Shown here: in pieces, positions 8,601 to 15,481 of the stretch
Layout of the letters: each line of letters starts with the position of its first letter
Position numbering within the stretch: the first letter of the stretch is position 1
DNA from: Kineosporiaceae bacterium
GTDB lineage: Bacteria; Actinomycetota; Actinomycetes; Actinomycetales; Kineosporiaceae
Length of the DNA stretch: 46,313 nucleotides
Direction: 5' to 3'
NCBI GenBank assembly: GCA_016794595.1
Contig: JAEUJN010000007.1
Location: 1-46,313 of the forward strand
Program-made: the position numbers and the translations under genes
The notes under the pieces: model-generated
What the model was told of the DNA's origin: nothing
The model's input: the letters and a program-made list of their open reading frames with translations, nothing else
Database searches by the model: none

Positions 8601-9903
8601 TCCAGAACTGTCCGTTGCGCTGGGTGCGCACCACGGTCAGGGCGAGGTCCCGGGCGCCGGCCGAGCCCACGGTCGGCCAGGCGACGTCGGTCAGGGCGTC
8701 GGCGTCCCGCTGGAGCGCGAACTCGTCCAGCAGGTAGGGCATGTACGGCCGGAAGTCGATGTCGTGGCCGGGGGCCATCTCGACCTTCCAGCTCGGCTTG
8801 GGCCGGGTGCAGGTCGACTGCCCGCGGATCTTCATCTTCGCGCCGTCGTAGACCGTGCCGTTGTAGGCGATCACGGCGTCGCCGGTGACGTCGTCGCAGC
8901 GGTGGTTGGCCAGCAGGTCGGTGTAGACCGAGTCCTGCATGAACCACTCGATCACCGGCAGGTTGCTCACCACGGCCGGGTTGGTGACCACCACGCCCTG
9001 GTAGCGGATCGAGTCGGTGGCCGCGGGGGCGGAGAAGCTGATCGCCCCGGCGCCGGCGCCGAGGGTGGCATCGACCCGGTACCGGATCAGCCGGCCCGCA
9101 CTCTGCCCCGGGATGCTGGCACCGAACGTGCCGTCGTCCGCCCCGCCGGGGCTCGCGGCGTCGTCCGGCATCGGCACGGTGACGTCCGCGCCGAACATGA
9201 CCTTGTAGGTCAGGGTTGCCGTCGCGCCCTCCGGGAGGCGGGCCGAGATCGTCACGGACTCGCCCGGTGCCGGACGGCGCGGGGTCGCGGTCAGCTCCTC
9301 GACCACCGGTGGGGGAGCCGTGCCGTCGATCGAGTTCACCGCACGCGGCGTCCCGCCGGTGACCGTCGAGGGCCCCCAGTTCTCGGGGCGGGCGTTGTCG
9401 GCGAGCAGGCTGCGCAGCTCGAGCGAGGGGCCGGTGCCGTCGGCCGTGATCGGCCAGGGAGCGGTGTCGGCGTAGGTCACGGTGTCGACCACCGTGGCGG
9501 TCAGCGGATCGGCGCCGGTGGCCAGGGTGACCGTCTCGCCGCCGTTGCTGAGCTTGCCGGTGTAGAGCCCGTCGGGGGCGCTGCCGTACAGGGTGGCGAA
9601 CCGGGTGGCGTCCGGGGACAGCACGAACCGTCCTCCGGCCGGGATGCTGCTGCCGGGGGGCAGGGTGGCCGTGATCCCGGCGGTGAACGACCAGCCCGAG
9701 ACGTCGACCTCGGAGGTGGAGGTGTTGGTCAGCTCGACGAAGTCGTCGGTGTCCAGGTCGCTGGCCGGGTGGTAGTGCAGTTCGGAGATCACCACCCCGC
9801 CGGGGGCCGCGGACGCCGGCAGCGGGACGACGGCCGCCAGTCCCACGGCCAGGGCACCGACGCCCAGTCCTGCCACCAGTCGACGACGAGCTGACCTGAC
9901 CAT
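5611..9903 (-). CDS. Secreted CotH-kinase / lamin-tail multidomain protein
   Basis: 1430 residues with a clear signal peptide (VAGLGVGALAVGLAAVVPLP, cleavage near ASA-AP at 32). Order of domains: lamin-tail domain (about 33-170, VVISELHYHP...), an immunoglobulin-like linker, a CotH-type kinase-like domain (about 310-660, with KMKIRGQSTCTRPKPSWKVE and LWHWDLNWIF), a second lamin-tail domain (VVISEIAYHPAAGDDAEFIE), and two copies of a module made of an FN3 domain plus a concanavalin-like domain (QVKTW.DGQAEPATW occurs in both). CotH proteins are atypical secreted protein kinases first known from spore coats. Outside Bacillus the substrates are unknown. The ATG is preceded by GGGGAG. FN3 and lectin-like modules suggest binding to polysaccharide. 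No anchor is seen at the C terminus, so it is probably released. Confidence 0.9.
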   Translation of the reverse strand: MVRSARRRLVAGLGVGALAVGLAAVVPLPASAAPGGVVISELHYHPASDLDTDDFVELTNTSTSEVDVSGWSFTAGITATLPPGSSIPAGGRFVLSPDATRFATLYGSAPDGLYTGKLSNGGETVTLATGADPLTATVVDTVTYADTAPWPITADGTGPSLELRSLLADNARPENWGPSTVTGGTPRAVNSIDGTAPPPVVEELTATPRRPAPGESVTISARLPEGATATLTYKVMFGADVTVPMPDDAASPGGADDGTFGASIPGQSAGRLIRYRVDATLGAGAGAISFSAPAATDSIRYQGVVVTNPAVVSNLPVIEWFMQDSVYTDLLANHRCDDVTGDAVIAYNGTVYDGAKMKIRGQSTCTRPKPSWKVEMAPGHDIDFRPYMPYLLDEFALQRDADALTDVAWPTVGSAGARDLALTVVRTQRNGQFWSVGHFMELEDGTWREAEGVKDWAIYKGDAGGLRTAAGPAALAASLDLDKKTREEEDFADVWALTQAVDAPVTAAQRAWIDANVDVPTLVNYMALNTLMRHQDSGWHNWFITRDTEGTGRWQLWHWDLNWIFTTNASDGKGDYLTPEGSNQLLQALLAQPDIKAMYFRRLKTLADTYLAPGRYEAQWDAITTPYLSDWALEHSLWGTGSASTWRDKFVTGLTERRTTFANNTGPGKLIPPAQSATPTVVISEIAYHPAAGDDAEFIELTNPTTESVDLSGWVLDGVGLTIPPGTVLLPGKQVVFVARDTTFRATYGATGRLVAGQFSGRLSDTGQTVRLLQGSRVVDEVSYDVTDPWPAAANGSGPSLELLDPALDNSLATSWAVGTGTGTPGQPNAVVPPADTTPPTAPTGLAGTVGANGVELTWTAATDNRGVTGYRVIRDGSQVAALGAVTNWTDPQPEPSTTHTYRVRAIDLAGNVGPDSDPVDVTTPAATSLANETFPGADGTAWPNRWTTTAATGSVTVQGGAGQLTTNNTSGAYARALLSGVSPRTDSDVSLTYRWSPTGGGSYLSVFTRGSGGWANAYRPRNGYGVELSSSSTGLTIKRASGGVTTTLLTVTGAQATTTAVQHLRLRVVGSTIQVKTWLDGQAEPATWRGTVTDTVVTDPGQLFLSLARGSAASTTRSVLVDDVVVTAATGAGDTTAPSAPTGLAASSLGQTQVSLTWQSATDDVGVTEYQVLRDGFLVGTPTSTGFTDTGLAAGGTYTYTVRARDAAGNLGPASAGVSVTTTAAADALVTADFTGPDGAPWPAGWTTTWASGGAATLQGGAGRLAFANTSGSFARAHLSGLPARADADLTLSYRWRDPAAKGYLNIALRGSGGWLGAYRPANGYGVELNSTSTNLIVKKMVAGTTSDLRTVTAAQSLTTARQWLRLRVAGSSIQVKTWPDGQAEPATWTTTLTDSSVTAAGQVFLSYVRSSSATGARAVDLDDLVVRP

Positions 9904-10059
9904 GTGGCGCTCCCCTCACAGCGGTCAGATCACCGTAGGTAGCCGAGGTGGCTCACCGTGACGGGTTCGGTCTCGGGGCGCCCGATCGGCGCAACGCCAC
10001 CCCCTGGGCCTGGGAGGCGTGGGCGGCGTGGGCGGCGGACGGGCGGGATTGGGCGGTCG

Positions 10060-10065
10060 TAGGGT
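10060..10065 (+). promoter_or_regulatory. Putative -10 element of acdS
   Basis: TAGGGT lies 27 bp before the acdS ATG, leaving room for a short leader that contains the GAGGAGA ribosome site at 10082. I see no convincing -35 hexamer, so this is a weak call. The rest of the 190-bp divergent gap (9904-10092) shows nothing else clear. Confidence 0.35.
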
Positions 10066-10092
10066 GTGCCGTCGGCCGAGCGAGGAGATCCC

Positions 10093-11112
10093 ATGGCACT
10101 GAGCGACTTTCCCCGGTACCCGCTGATGTTCGGGCCCAGCCCGGTGCACCCGATGCGCCGGCTGTCCGAGCACCTGGGTGGCCCGGCCATCTGGGCCAAG
10201 CGCGAGGACTGCAACAGCGGCCTGGCCTACGGCGGCAACAAGGTGCGCAAACTGGAGTACCTGGTGCCCGAGGCGCTCGAGCAGGGCGCCGACACCCTGG
10301 TCTCGATCGGCGGCTTCCAGTCGAACCACACCCGCCAGGTCGCCGCCGTCGCCGCCCATCTGGGGCTGAGATGCGTTCTGGTGCAAGAGAAATGGGTGAA
10401 CTGGCCGGACGCCCTCAATGACCGGGTGGGCAACATCATGCTGTCGCGGATCATGGGTGCCGAGGTCAGGCTCGACCCCTCGGGCTTCGGGATCGGGTTC
10501 AAGGACAGCTGGCGCACCGCACTGGACGACGTCCGCGCCCGGGGCGGGGTGCCCTATGCCATCCCGGCCGGTGCCTCGGATCACCGCCTGGGTGGGCTCG
10601 GGTTCGCCCACTGGGCGCACGAGGTGGCCGCCCAGGAGGCCGAGCTCGGGGTCTTCTTCGACACCATCGTGGTCTGCACGGTGACCGGCTCCACTCACGC
10701 GGGCATGATCGCCGGGTTCGCCGACCTGCCGCCCGGGCCACGCCCGCGGCGGGTGATCGGCATCGACGCCTCGGCCACCCTGACCGAGACCCGCGCGCAG
10801 GTGGAGCGGATCGCCCGCGGCACCGCGGCACTGATCGGGCTGGGCCGTGACCTGCGCGAGGACGAGATCACCGTGCTGGAGGGGTGGGCGGGCGAGGAGT
10901 ACGGCATCCCGGTGGCCTCCACCCTGGATGCCATCCGCCTGGTGGGCGGCCTGGAGGGAGTGATCCTCGACCCGGTCTACGAGGGCAAGTCGATGGCCGG
11001 ACTGATCGACCTGGTCCGCACCGGCGAGATCGGCGCCGACTCCACCGTGCTGTACGCCCACCTGGGCGGCCAGCCCGCCCTCAACGCCTACAGCGCCCTG
11101 TTCACCGCCTGA
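10093..11112 (+). CDS. acdS: 1-Aminocyclopropane-1-carboxylate (ACC) deaminase
   Basis: 339 residues, matching the usual AcdS length of about 338; the start [10 protein letters not shown] is preceded by GAGGAGATCCC. A PLP enzyme that converts ACC, the precursor of the plant hormone ethylene, to 2-oxobutanoate and ammonia. The PLP lysine is Lys50 in [13 protein letters not shown]. Residues that separate true ACC deaminases from D-cysteine desulfhydrases are present: Tyr296-Glu297 in DPVYEGKS and Leu324 in YAHLGG. It stands alone between the divergent CotH gene and a long palindrome; no Lrp-type acdR regulator is next to it. ACC deaminase is a hallmark of plant-growth-promoting bacteria, and the expansin gene nearby supports a plant-associated life. 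Confidence 0.95.
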   Translation: MALSDFPRYPLMFGPSPVHPMRRLSEHLGGPAIWAKREDCNSGLAYGGNKVRKLEYLVPEALEQGADTLVSIGGFQSNHTRQVAAVAAHLGLRCVLVQEKWVNWPDALNDRVGNIMLSRIMGAEVRLDPSGFGIGFKDSWRTALDDVRARGGVPYAIPAGASDHRLGGLGFAHWAHEVAAQEAELGVFFDTIVVCTVTGSTHAGMIAGFADLPPGPRPRRVIGIDASATLTETRAQVERIARGTAALIGLGRDLREDEITVLEGWAGEEYGIPVASTLDAIRLVGGLEGVILDPVYEGKSMAGLIDLVRTGEIGADSTVLYAHLGGQPALNAYSALFTA

Positions 11113-11158
11113 CCCGTGATCATGCACTTTCGAACAGTCGAAAGTGCATGATCACGGG
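11113..11158. terminator. Perfect 21-bp inverted repeat, likely bidirectional terminator
   Basis: Two perfectly complementary 21-nt arms (11113-11133 and 11138-11158) enclose a 4-nt loop, ACAG. The inner part of the left arm reads GTGATCATGCACTTTCGA. It starts directly after the acdS stop codon and ends 6 bp before the stop of the convergent DUF5666 gene, so it could end both transcripts. The arms are much less GC-rich than the surroundings. Confidence 0.75.
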
Positions 11159-11164
11159 GTGGGG

Positions 11165-11830
11165 TCAGGTGGTCGAGGCGGACGCCGACGGCGTCGCGGT
11201 GCTCGTCGGGGACTTCGGCGTCGAGTCGGACGGGCGGCCCTGTGCCCGTGCCCCGGGCTCGTGCACCACGTCCGCGGTCGCGGCGTTCGCGCCGGTCTTG
11301 GTGCCCCGCAGGCCCACGGTGTCGCCGACCTCCACCTCGTCCAGCGAGCCCTTGGTCGTCGAGTTGGTGGTCCAGGTGACCGTGAACCCGTCGCTGCTCT
11401 TCACGGTGAGGGTCGAGCCGTTCTCGGCGCTGACCGTGCCGTGCTGCACCAGGACGGTCCGGGTGGCCGTGCCGTCCTGCACGACGAGCTCGCCGTGCAG
11501 CACCGGGCCGGTGCCGCCGGCCCCTCGCATGCCACCGATTCCACCGCCCATCCCGCCGCCCACGCCGCCGCCCATGCCGCCTCGCCGGCCGTCGCCGCCG
11601 TGCCGCCCGCCCGGGCCGCCCTTGCCCTGGGCCCCGTCCGGGGAGCTGTCCGAACCCTTGTCCGAACCTCCGGGTGACGGATCGGCCGATGAACTGGGCG
11701 CCGGCGACGGGCTCGACGTGGCGAACGCCCCCGTGCCGACCGTCACGGCCAGCCCCCCGGCTGCCAGCGTGATCGCCGATCCAGCGGCCATCGCGACCCA
11801 GGTCGACCGGGTCCCGAACCGTCGCGCCAT
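11165..11830 (-). CDS. Secreted DUF5666-domain protein with Gly-rich stretch
   Basis: 221 residues from the ATG reading MARRFGTRSTWVAMAAGSA, with GGGAGCAGTC just before it. The frame continues far upstream, but that portion lies antisense to three plus-strand genes and is not coding. N-terminal signal or anchor segment (AITLAAGGLAVTVGTGAFA), then a Ser/Pro/Asp-rich stretch, then a glycine-arginine-methionine region (RRGGMGGGVGGGMGGG), then one DUF5666-like beta domain (about 110-195: VLHGELVVQDGTATRTVLVQ, ... VTWTTNSTTKGSLDEVEVGD) and a Ser/Thr/Pro tail. DUF5666 domains resemble small OB-like beta barrels of unknown function. The protein is probably exported. It is divergent from the DivIVA-domain gene. 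Confidence 0.82.
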   Translation of the reverse strand: MARRFGTRSTWVAMAAGSAITLAAGGLAVTVGTGAFATSSPSPAPSSSADPSPGGSDKGSDSSPDGAQGKGGPGGRHGGDGRRGGMGGGVGGGMGGGIGGMRGAGGTGPVLHGELVVQDGTATRTVLVQHGTVSAENGSTLTVKSSDGFTVTWTTNSTTKGSLDEVEVGDTVGLRGTKTGANAATADVVHEPGARAQGRPSDSTPKSPTSTATPSASASTT

Positions 11831-12001
11831 GACTGCTCCCTCGTGGCCCTCGCCGGGCCGGGTCAGGGACGGCCCGCCCAGGTGAGGCGGCGCCGTCCGG
11901 TGGTGATGCGTGCTCGACCCGAGGATCGGCGGCCAACCTGGCAAAGCCCTGGGAATGCGCCCCGGGGCTGCTGCGAGTACGTGTGTGCGAGGATCGAGAA
12001 C

Positions 12002-12496
12002 GTGACGCTCGTCTTCACCCTGCTGACGATCGTGGTGCTGGGACTGGTGGTCGCCGTGGCGTTGGGGCGCATCGGCGGCGGGCTGGACGCACCCGAGTCG
12101 TCGCTGCCGCCCACCGGCCTGCCGGACGGCGAGCTCACCGCGAACGACCTCGAGCAGGTCCGGTTCGCCCCCGCCCTGCGCGGCTACCGGATGGACCAGG
12201 TGGACGCCGCGCTGGACCGTCTGGGCTCCGAACTGGCCCGCCGGGACGCCGAGCTGGAGCGCCTGCGGGCGGTCACGCCCATCGAGCCACCCGGGCACCC
12301 GGGCACCCCCTACGCCGGCATCCCGGTCCGGGAGTACACCCGCGCACCCGCGGAGTGGGTCAACCCGGTGATCGGTGCCAGTGCGGGTGAGGCTGCCGGT
12401 GCCGGGGACGGTGCCGGCGAGGGTGCCGCATCGAACCAGGACGACGACCTGTTCACCCCGCGGCGGCGCTCGGCCGTCCCCCCGGCCGAGGCCTGA
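12002..12496 (+). CDS. DivIVA-domain membrane protein (Rv1209-like)
   Basis: 164 residues from GTG; GAGGATCGAG precedes it. Longer starts upstream add only low-complexity sequence. One N-terminal membrane segment (VTLVFTLLTIVVLGLVVAVAL), then a short DivIVA-type domain at about 45-85 (NDLEQVRFAPALRGYRMDQV, followed by a coiled coil LDRLGSELARRDAELERL), and a disordered acidic/proline tail. DivIVA domains bind curved membranes and help place division or polar growth machinery. The same small protein lies directly before tag in mycobacteria, which supports the call. Role in this cell is not known. Confidence 0.8.
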   Translation: MTLVFTLLTIVVLGLVVAVALGRIGGGLDAPESSLPPTGLPDGELTANDLEQVRFAPALRGYRMDQVDAALDRLGSELARRDAELERLRAVTPIEPPGHPGTPYAGIPVREYTRAPAEWVNPVIGASAGEAAGAGDGAGEGAASNQDDDLFTPRRRSAVPPAEA

Positions 12497-12499
12497 GCG

Positions 12500-13012
12500 G
12501 TGCGCCTGGCCACCCGCTGCCGGATCGTCCGCTCGGTGGACGTCGCTGCCGAGGTCGGGTCGGTCTGGCAGGGCGTGGTCGACTGGCCGCGCCACGGTGA
12601 CTGGGTGCCGCTGACCACGGTGCGCACGCTCACGCCGTCCGGCCGCGGAGTGGGGGCCCGGTTCGTCGGCCGCACCGCCGGCCCGGGCCCGCTGTCGGTG
12701 ATCGGGTTCGACGACGTGATGGAGGTCCGCTCCTGGCAGGACCCCGACCCCTCGACCGACCCGCCCACGCCGGGCCGGTGCGAGGTGGTCAAGCTCGGTC
12801 GCGTCGTCCGCGGCTCGGCGGTGTTCGAGGTCTCCGCCGCGGGCCCGGGTCGCAGCCGGGTGCGCTGGGTGGAGGACATCGTGGTGCCCCGGCTGGTCTG
12901 CCGGCTGGTCGCGGTGATCGCCGGGGCCGGGCTGGACCGGGTGCTGCGGGCCATGGCCCGTGACCTCGAGGGCTCCTCCGGTGGGCGGGCGGAACCGGGG
13001 GACGGGCGATGA
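12500..13012 (+). CDS. SRPBCC (polyketide cyclase/START-like) protein
   Basis: 170 residues starting at GTG 3 bp after the DivIVA gene. The sequence shows the SRPBCC pattern: a first strand (RIVRSVDVAAEVGSVWQGVV), DWPRHGDWVPL, then GVGARFVGRT, a strand-rich middle, and a final amphipathic helix (RLVAVIAGAGLDRVLRAMAR). Such proteins have a hydrophobic pocket and bind lipids or polyketides; no ligand can be assigned. Stop and the tag start overlap in ATGA, so it is co-translated with tag. Its link to base-excision repair, if any, is unclear. Confidence 0.75.
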   Translation: MRLATRCRIVRSVDVAAEVGSVWQGVVDWPRHGDWVPLTTVRTLTPSGRGVGARFVGRTAGPGPLSVIGFDDVMEVRSWQDPDPSTDPPTPGRCEVVKLGRVVRGSAVFEVSAAGPGRSRVRWVEDIVVPRLVCRLVAVIAGAGLDRVLRAMARDLEGSSGGRAEPGDGR

Positions 13013-13620
13013 ACGCCGCGCTGGTGATCGGGGACGACGGGCTCGCGCGCTGTGCCTGGGGGACCTCGACCCCGGACTACCTCGACTACCACGACCGCGA
13101 GTGGGGCCGGCCGGTCCGCGGGGAGTCGGCACTGTACGAACGGTTCACCCTGGAGGCCTTCCAGTCCGGCCTGTCGTGGCTGACCATCCTGCGCAAGCGT
13201 GAGGGCTTCCGGCGGGCGTTCGCCGGGTTCGACCCCGACCAGGTGGCCGCCTTCACCGACGCCGACCTCGACCGGCTACTGGGTGATGCCGCGATCGTGC
13301 GCAACCGAGCCAAGATCCAGGCCACCATCGCCAACGCGGCCGCCGTGGTCGCCCTGCGCGAGCAGGGCGGACTCGAGGCGCTGGTCTGGTCGTTCGCCGA
13401 GCCGGCCGGCCGGCCCGCGCCGCAGAGCCTGGCCGAGGTCCCCGCCCGCACCCCCGAGTCGACCGCCCTGGCCAAGGCCCTGCGCCGGGCCGGCTTCGTC
13501 TTCGTCGGCCCGACCACGGCGTATGCGGCCATGCAGGCCTGCGGCCTGGTCAACGATCACCTCGAGGGGTGCTGGTCCCGGCCGGAGGTCGCCGCTGCCG
13601 CCGGCCGGGCAACGCCGTGA
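13009..13620 (+). CDS. tag: DNA-3-methyladenine glycosylase I
   Basis: 203 residues. Removes 3-methyladenine from alkylated DNA in base-excision repair. The zinc site characteristic of Tag is complete: Cys15 (ARCAWG) and His28 (DYHDREWG) at the N terminus, and the His and Cys of NDHLEGCW near the C terminus. YERFTLEAFQSGLSWLTILR carries the conserved glutamate and helix-hairpin-helix entry. Overlaps the SRPBCC gene by 4 bp and the mannosyltransferase gene by 4 bp. Same neighbourhood as mycobacterial tagA. Confidence 0.96.
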   Translation: MNAALVIGDDGLARCAWGTSTPDYLDYHDREWGRPVRGESALYERFTLEAFQSGLSWLTILRKREGFRRAFAGFDPDQVAAFTDADLDRLLGDAAIVRNRAKIQATIANAAAVVALREQGGLEALVWSFAEPAGRPAPQSLAEVPARTPESTALAKALRRAGFVFVGPTTAYAAMQACGLVNDHLEGCWSRPEVAAAAGRATP

Positions 13621-14927
13621 CCGACCAGCTCGACCCCGCCGCCCCGATGCCCCAGCGGGCCGCCGCTGCGTCCGCGCCGTCGCTGCCCTCGCCTCAGGCG
13701 GGAGCACCGTCACCGGCCGGGCCGCCCCCTGCCCTGACGCCGGGCACCCTCGCCGGTCGGTGGCGGCAGGCCATCGCCGAGGCCGGGGCCCGGCTGCTGG
13801 TGCGCTGGCACCAGGCGCCGCCCGCCGTCCAGGCGCTGCTGGTGATGGCCGGCTGCATGCTGCTCACCGGTGCCCTGCTCGATCGGGCCAGCCGGTTCAC
13901 CGTGCTGGACGCCGCCGGGCGCACCAGCGACTGGTCCTACCTGCAGTTCGTCGCCCGCTGGGACAGCGCCTGGTACCGCAAGATCGCCCAGGGCGGCTAC
14001 CCCGACACCCTGCCGCTGGACCCGCTGACCGGCGAGGTACAGCAGAACACCTGGGCGTTCTACCCGATCTTCCCGATGGCCGCCCGGGCGCTGTTCGGCC
14101 TCGGCCTGACCTGGCCGCTGGCCGGGTGGCTGGTCAGCGTGACCTGCGCGCTGGTCGCGGCGATCGTGCTGCGCTCGCTGGTCGATCGCCTGGCCGGCCC
14201 CTCGGTGGCGATGTGGTCGGTGGCCCTGCTGGGCTCCTTTCCCAGCGCCCCGGCCCTGCAACTGCCCTACAGCGATGCACTCGGCCTGCTGGTGTTGGTG
14301 AGCGTGCTCTGGTGCCTGCAACGGCAGGCCTATGAGGCCGCCGTCCTGGCGCTGCTGGTGGCCGGGCTCGCCCGCCCGATCGCGGTGCCGCTGGCCGTGG
14401 TCGCGGCGGTGCACGCCGTCCGGCGGTTACGGGCCCGGCCGGGGACGGCGGCCGCGCTGCTCACCGCGGCCGGTGTGGCCGCCGCCAGCTGGCCGGTGAT
14501 CGCGGCCGTGGCCACCGGCAGCCCCACGGCGTACACCGACACCATGGCCGCCTGGCGTCAGGGACGCGGAGTGGTCCCGATCGACCCGTGGCTGGACGCC
14601 TCGGCCCGCTACCTCGGGGTGGTGGTCGGCCGGGTGGCGCTGGTCGTGGTGCCGGTGCTGGTGCTCTGGTGGCTGACCCGGCCGGTGGCGCGCCGGCTGG
14701 GAGCCGACCTGAGAGTGTGGTGCGTGGCCTACGGCGCCTATCTGATCGCTGTGATCGATCCCACCACGAGCCTGGCCCGATACCTGCTGTTGACCTTCCC
14801 GCTGGGGATCCTGGCGCTCCTGGCGTCACCGTCGCTGGCCTACCGGCGCCTGCTGGTGGTCAGCGGGTTCCTGCTCCAGATCGTGTGGATCGTGACGATT
14901 TGGCGGGTCGGCGGCTTTCCCCCGTGA
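13617..14927 (+). CDS. PIG-V-like mannosyltransferase, multi-pass membrane protein
   Basis: 436 residues from a GTG that overlaps the tag stop (GTGA). After about 65 residues rich in Ala, Pro and Ser there are about ten hydrophobic segments. The luminal/extracellular loop after the first one carries YLQFVARWDSAWYRKIAQGG, a WDxxWY motif seen in PIG-V and related GT-C glycosyltransferases, where the aspartate helps catalysis; YPIFPMAAR and QLPYSDALG are further family landmarks. GT-C enzymes use polyprenyl-phosphate sugars. Mannose transfer to a protein or glycolipid at the outer face of the membrane is the likely job, but acceptor and donor are inferred. Confidence 0.82.
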   Translation: MTDQLDPAAPMPQRAAAASAPSLPSPQAGAPSPAGPPPALTPGTLAGRWRQAIAEAGARLLVRWHQAPPAVQALLVMAGCMLLTGALLDRASRFTVLDAAGRTSDWSYLQFVARWDSAWYRKIAQGGYPDTLPLDPLTGEVQQNTWAFYPIFPMAARALFGLGLTWPLAGWLVSVTCALVAAIVLRSLVDRLAGPSVAMWSVALLGSFPSAPALQLPYSDALGLLVLVSVLWCLQRQAYEAAVLALLVAGLARPIAVPLAVVAAVHAVRRLRARPGTAAALLTAAGVAAASWPVIAAVATGSPTAYTDTMAAWRQGRGVVPIDPWLDASARYLGVVVGRVALVVVPVLVLWWLTRPVARRLGADLRVWCVAYGAYLIAVIDPTTSLARYLLLTFPLGILALLASPSLAYRRLLVVSGFLLQIVWIVTIWRVGGFPP

Positions 14928-15010
14928 GGCCGGCGGGGCCCGGACCACCCGTTCCGGCCGACGGCCGGTGACCGACCGCGCCAGCGGCGGGCGCCTCGCC
15001 GGAACGGGCG

Positions 15011-15029
15011 CCGGCCCGGCTCGGGCCGG
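15011..15029 (+). terminator. GC-rich hairpin after the mannosyltransferase gene
   Basis: CCGGCCCG and its perfect complement are separated by GCT, without a following T run. It lies 84 bp after the mannosyltransferase stop. In such a GC-rich genome this could be chance. Confidence 0.3.
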
Positions 15030-15060
15030 ACTCCATTTCGCCACGGGGTGCCCGACACGC

Positions 15061-15066
15061 GATAAT
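15061..15066 (+). promoter_or_regulatory. Possible -10 element of the DUF3117 gene
   Basis: GATAAT stands out in a GC-rich stretch, 64 bp before the ATG of the DUF3117 gene; no good -35 hexamer is seen. The remainder of the 200-bp gap (14928-15129) shows only the hairpin above. Confidence 0.35.
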
Positions 15067-15129
15067 GCCCCGACTGGACTGTGCGGACTCCACCCCGCGC
15101 GGGCGCCTCACGAGGAAAGGGGATGCCGC

Positions 15130-15297
15130 ATGGCGGCCATGAAGCCGAGGACCGGCGACGGCCCGCTCGAAGTGACCAAGGAAGGACGCGGCATCGTGAT
15201 GCGCGTCCCCCTGCAGGGCGGCGGCCGGCTGGTCGTCGAGCTGACCCCGGCAGAGGCCGGCGACCTCGGCGATGCCCTGAAGGCGGTTCTCGCCTGA
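15130..15297 (+). CDS. DUF3117 small conserved actinobacterial protein (Rv1211-like)
   Basis: 55 residues, MAAMKPRTGDGPLEVTKEGR onwards, with a GAGGAAAGGGG ribosome site upstream. This small protein is nearly invariant across Actinomycetota, and in M. tuberculosis it likewise follows tagA (Rv1210 then Rv1211). The function is not established. Its sequence is a compact, charged beta-rich protein without cysteines or membrane segment. Identification rests on near-identity to the family as I recall it. Confidence 0.93.
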   Translation: MAAMKPRTGDGPLEVTKEGRGIVMRVPLQGGGRLVVELTPAEAGDLGDALKAVLA

Positions 15298-15329
15298 CGA
15301 CAGCCGAGTGGTTGCTCGACCCGGATTCC

Positions 15330-15368
15330 GCAGCGAGCCCCGGACCCTCGAGGTCCGGGGCTCGCTGC
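15330..15368 (+). terminator. Rho-independent-like terminator after DUF3117 gene
   Basis: A perfect 17-bp stem (15330-15346 with 15352-15368) around the loop CTCGA begins 33 bp after the DUF3117 stop. No T tract follows, which is normal in high-GC actinobacteria. Confidence 0.75.
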
Positions 15369-15468
15369 GCGCCGTGGGTGCCACCAGGGCCACCGGGGCC
15401 GGGCGTCCAGGCTGCGGGCTTCCCGATCGGACCACGGTGTCGGGCGGGGTGGCGCAGGCGGGGACCCG

Positions 15469-15481
15469 TAGGTTGGCCGCG
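15469..15481 (+). promoter_or_regulatory. Putative -10 element for leaderless pepA mRNA
   Basis: TAGGTT at 15469-15474 is followed by exactly six bases and then the GTG of pepA, with no ribosome-binding site. This is the same geometry as at the sensor kinase gene (2228). Confidence 0.4.

Noticed and set aside
7204-9894. 896-residue plus-strand open frame opposite the CotH gene (and similar long frames at 5212-6933 and 6500-9919)
   Set aside because: Arg/Gly/Pro-rich translation with no domain; a by-product of high GC content opposite a clear coding gene.
11831-13132. Upstream extension of the DUF5666 frame to a 655-residue protein
   Set aside because: The extension is antisense to the DivIVA, SRPBCC and tag genes, and a good ribosome site lies at the internal ATG with a signal segment.
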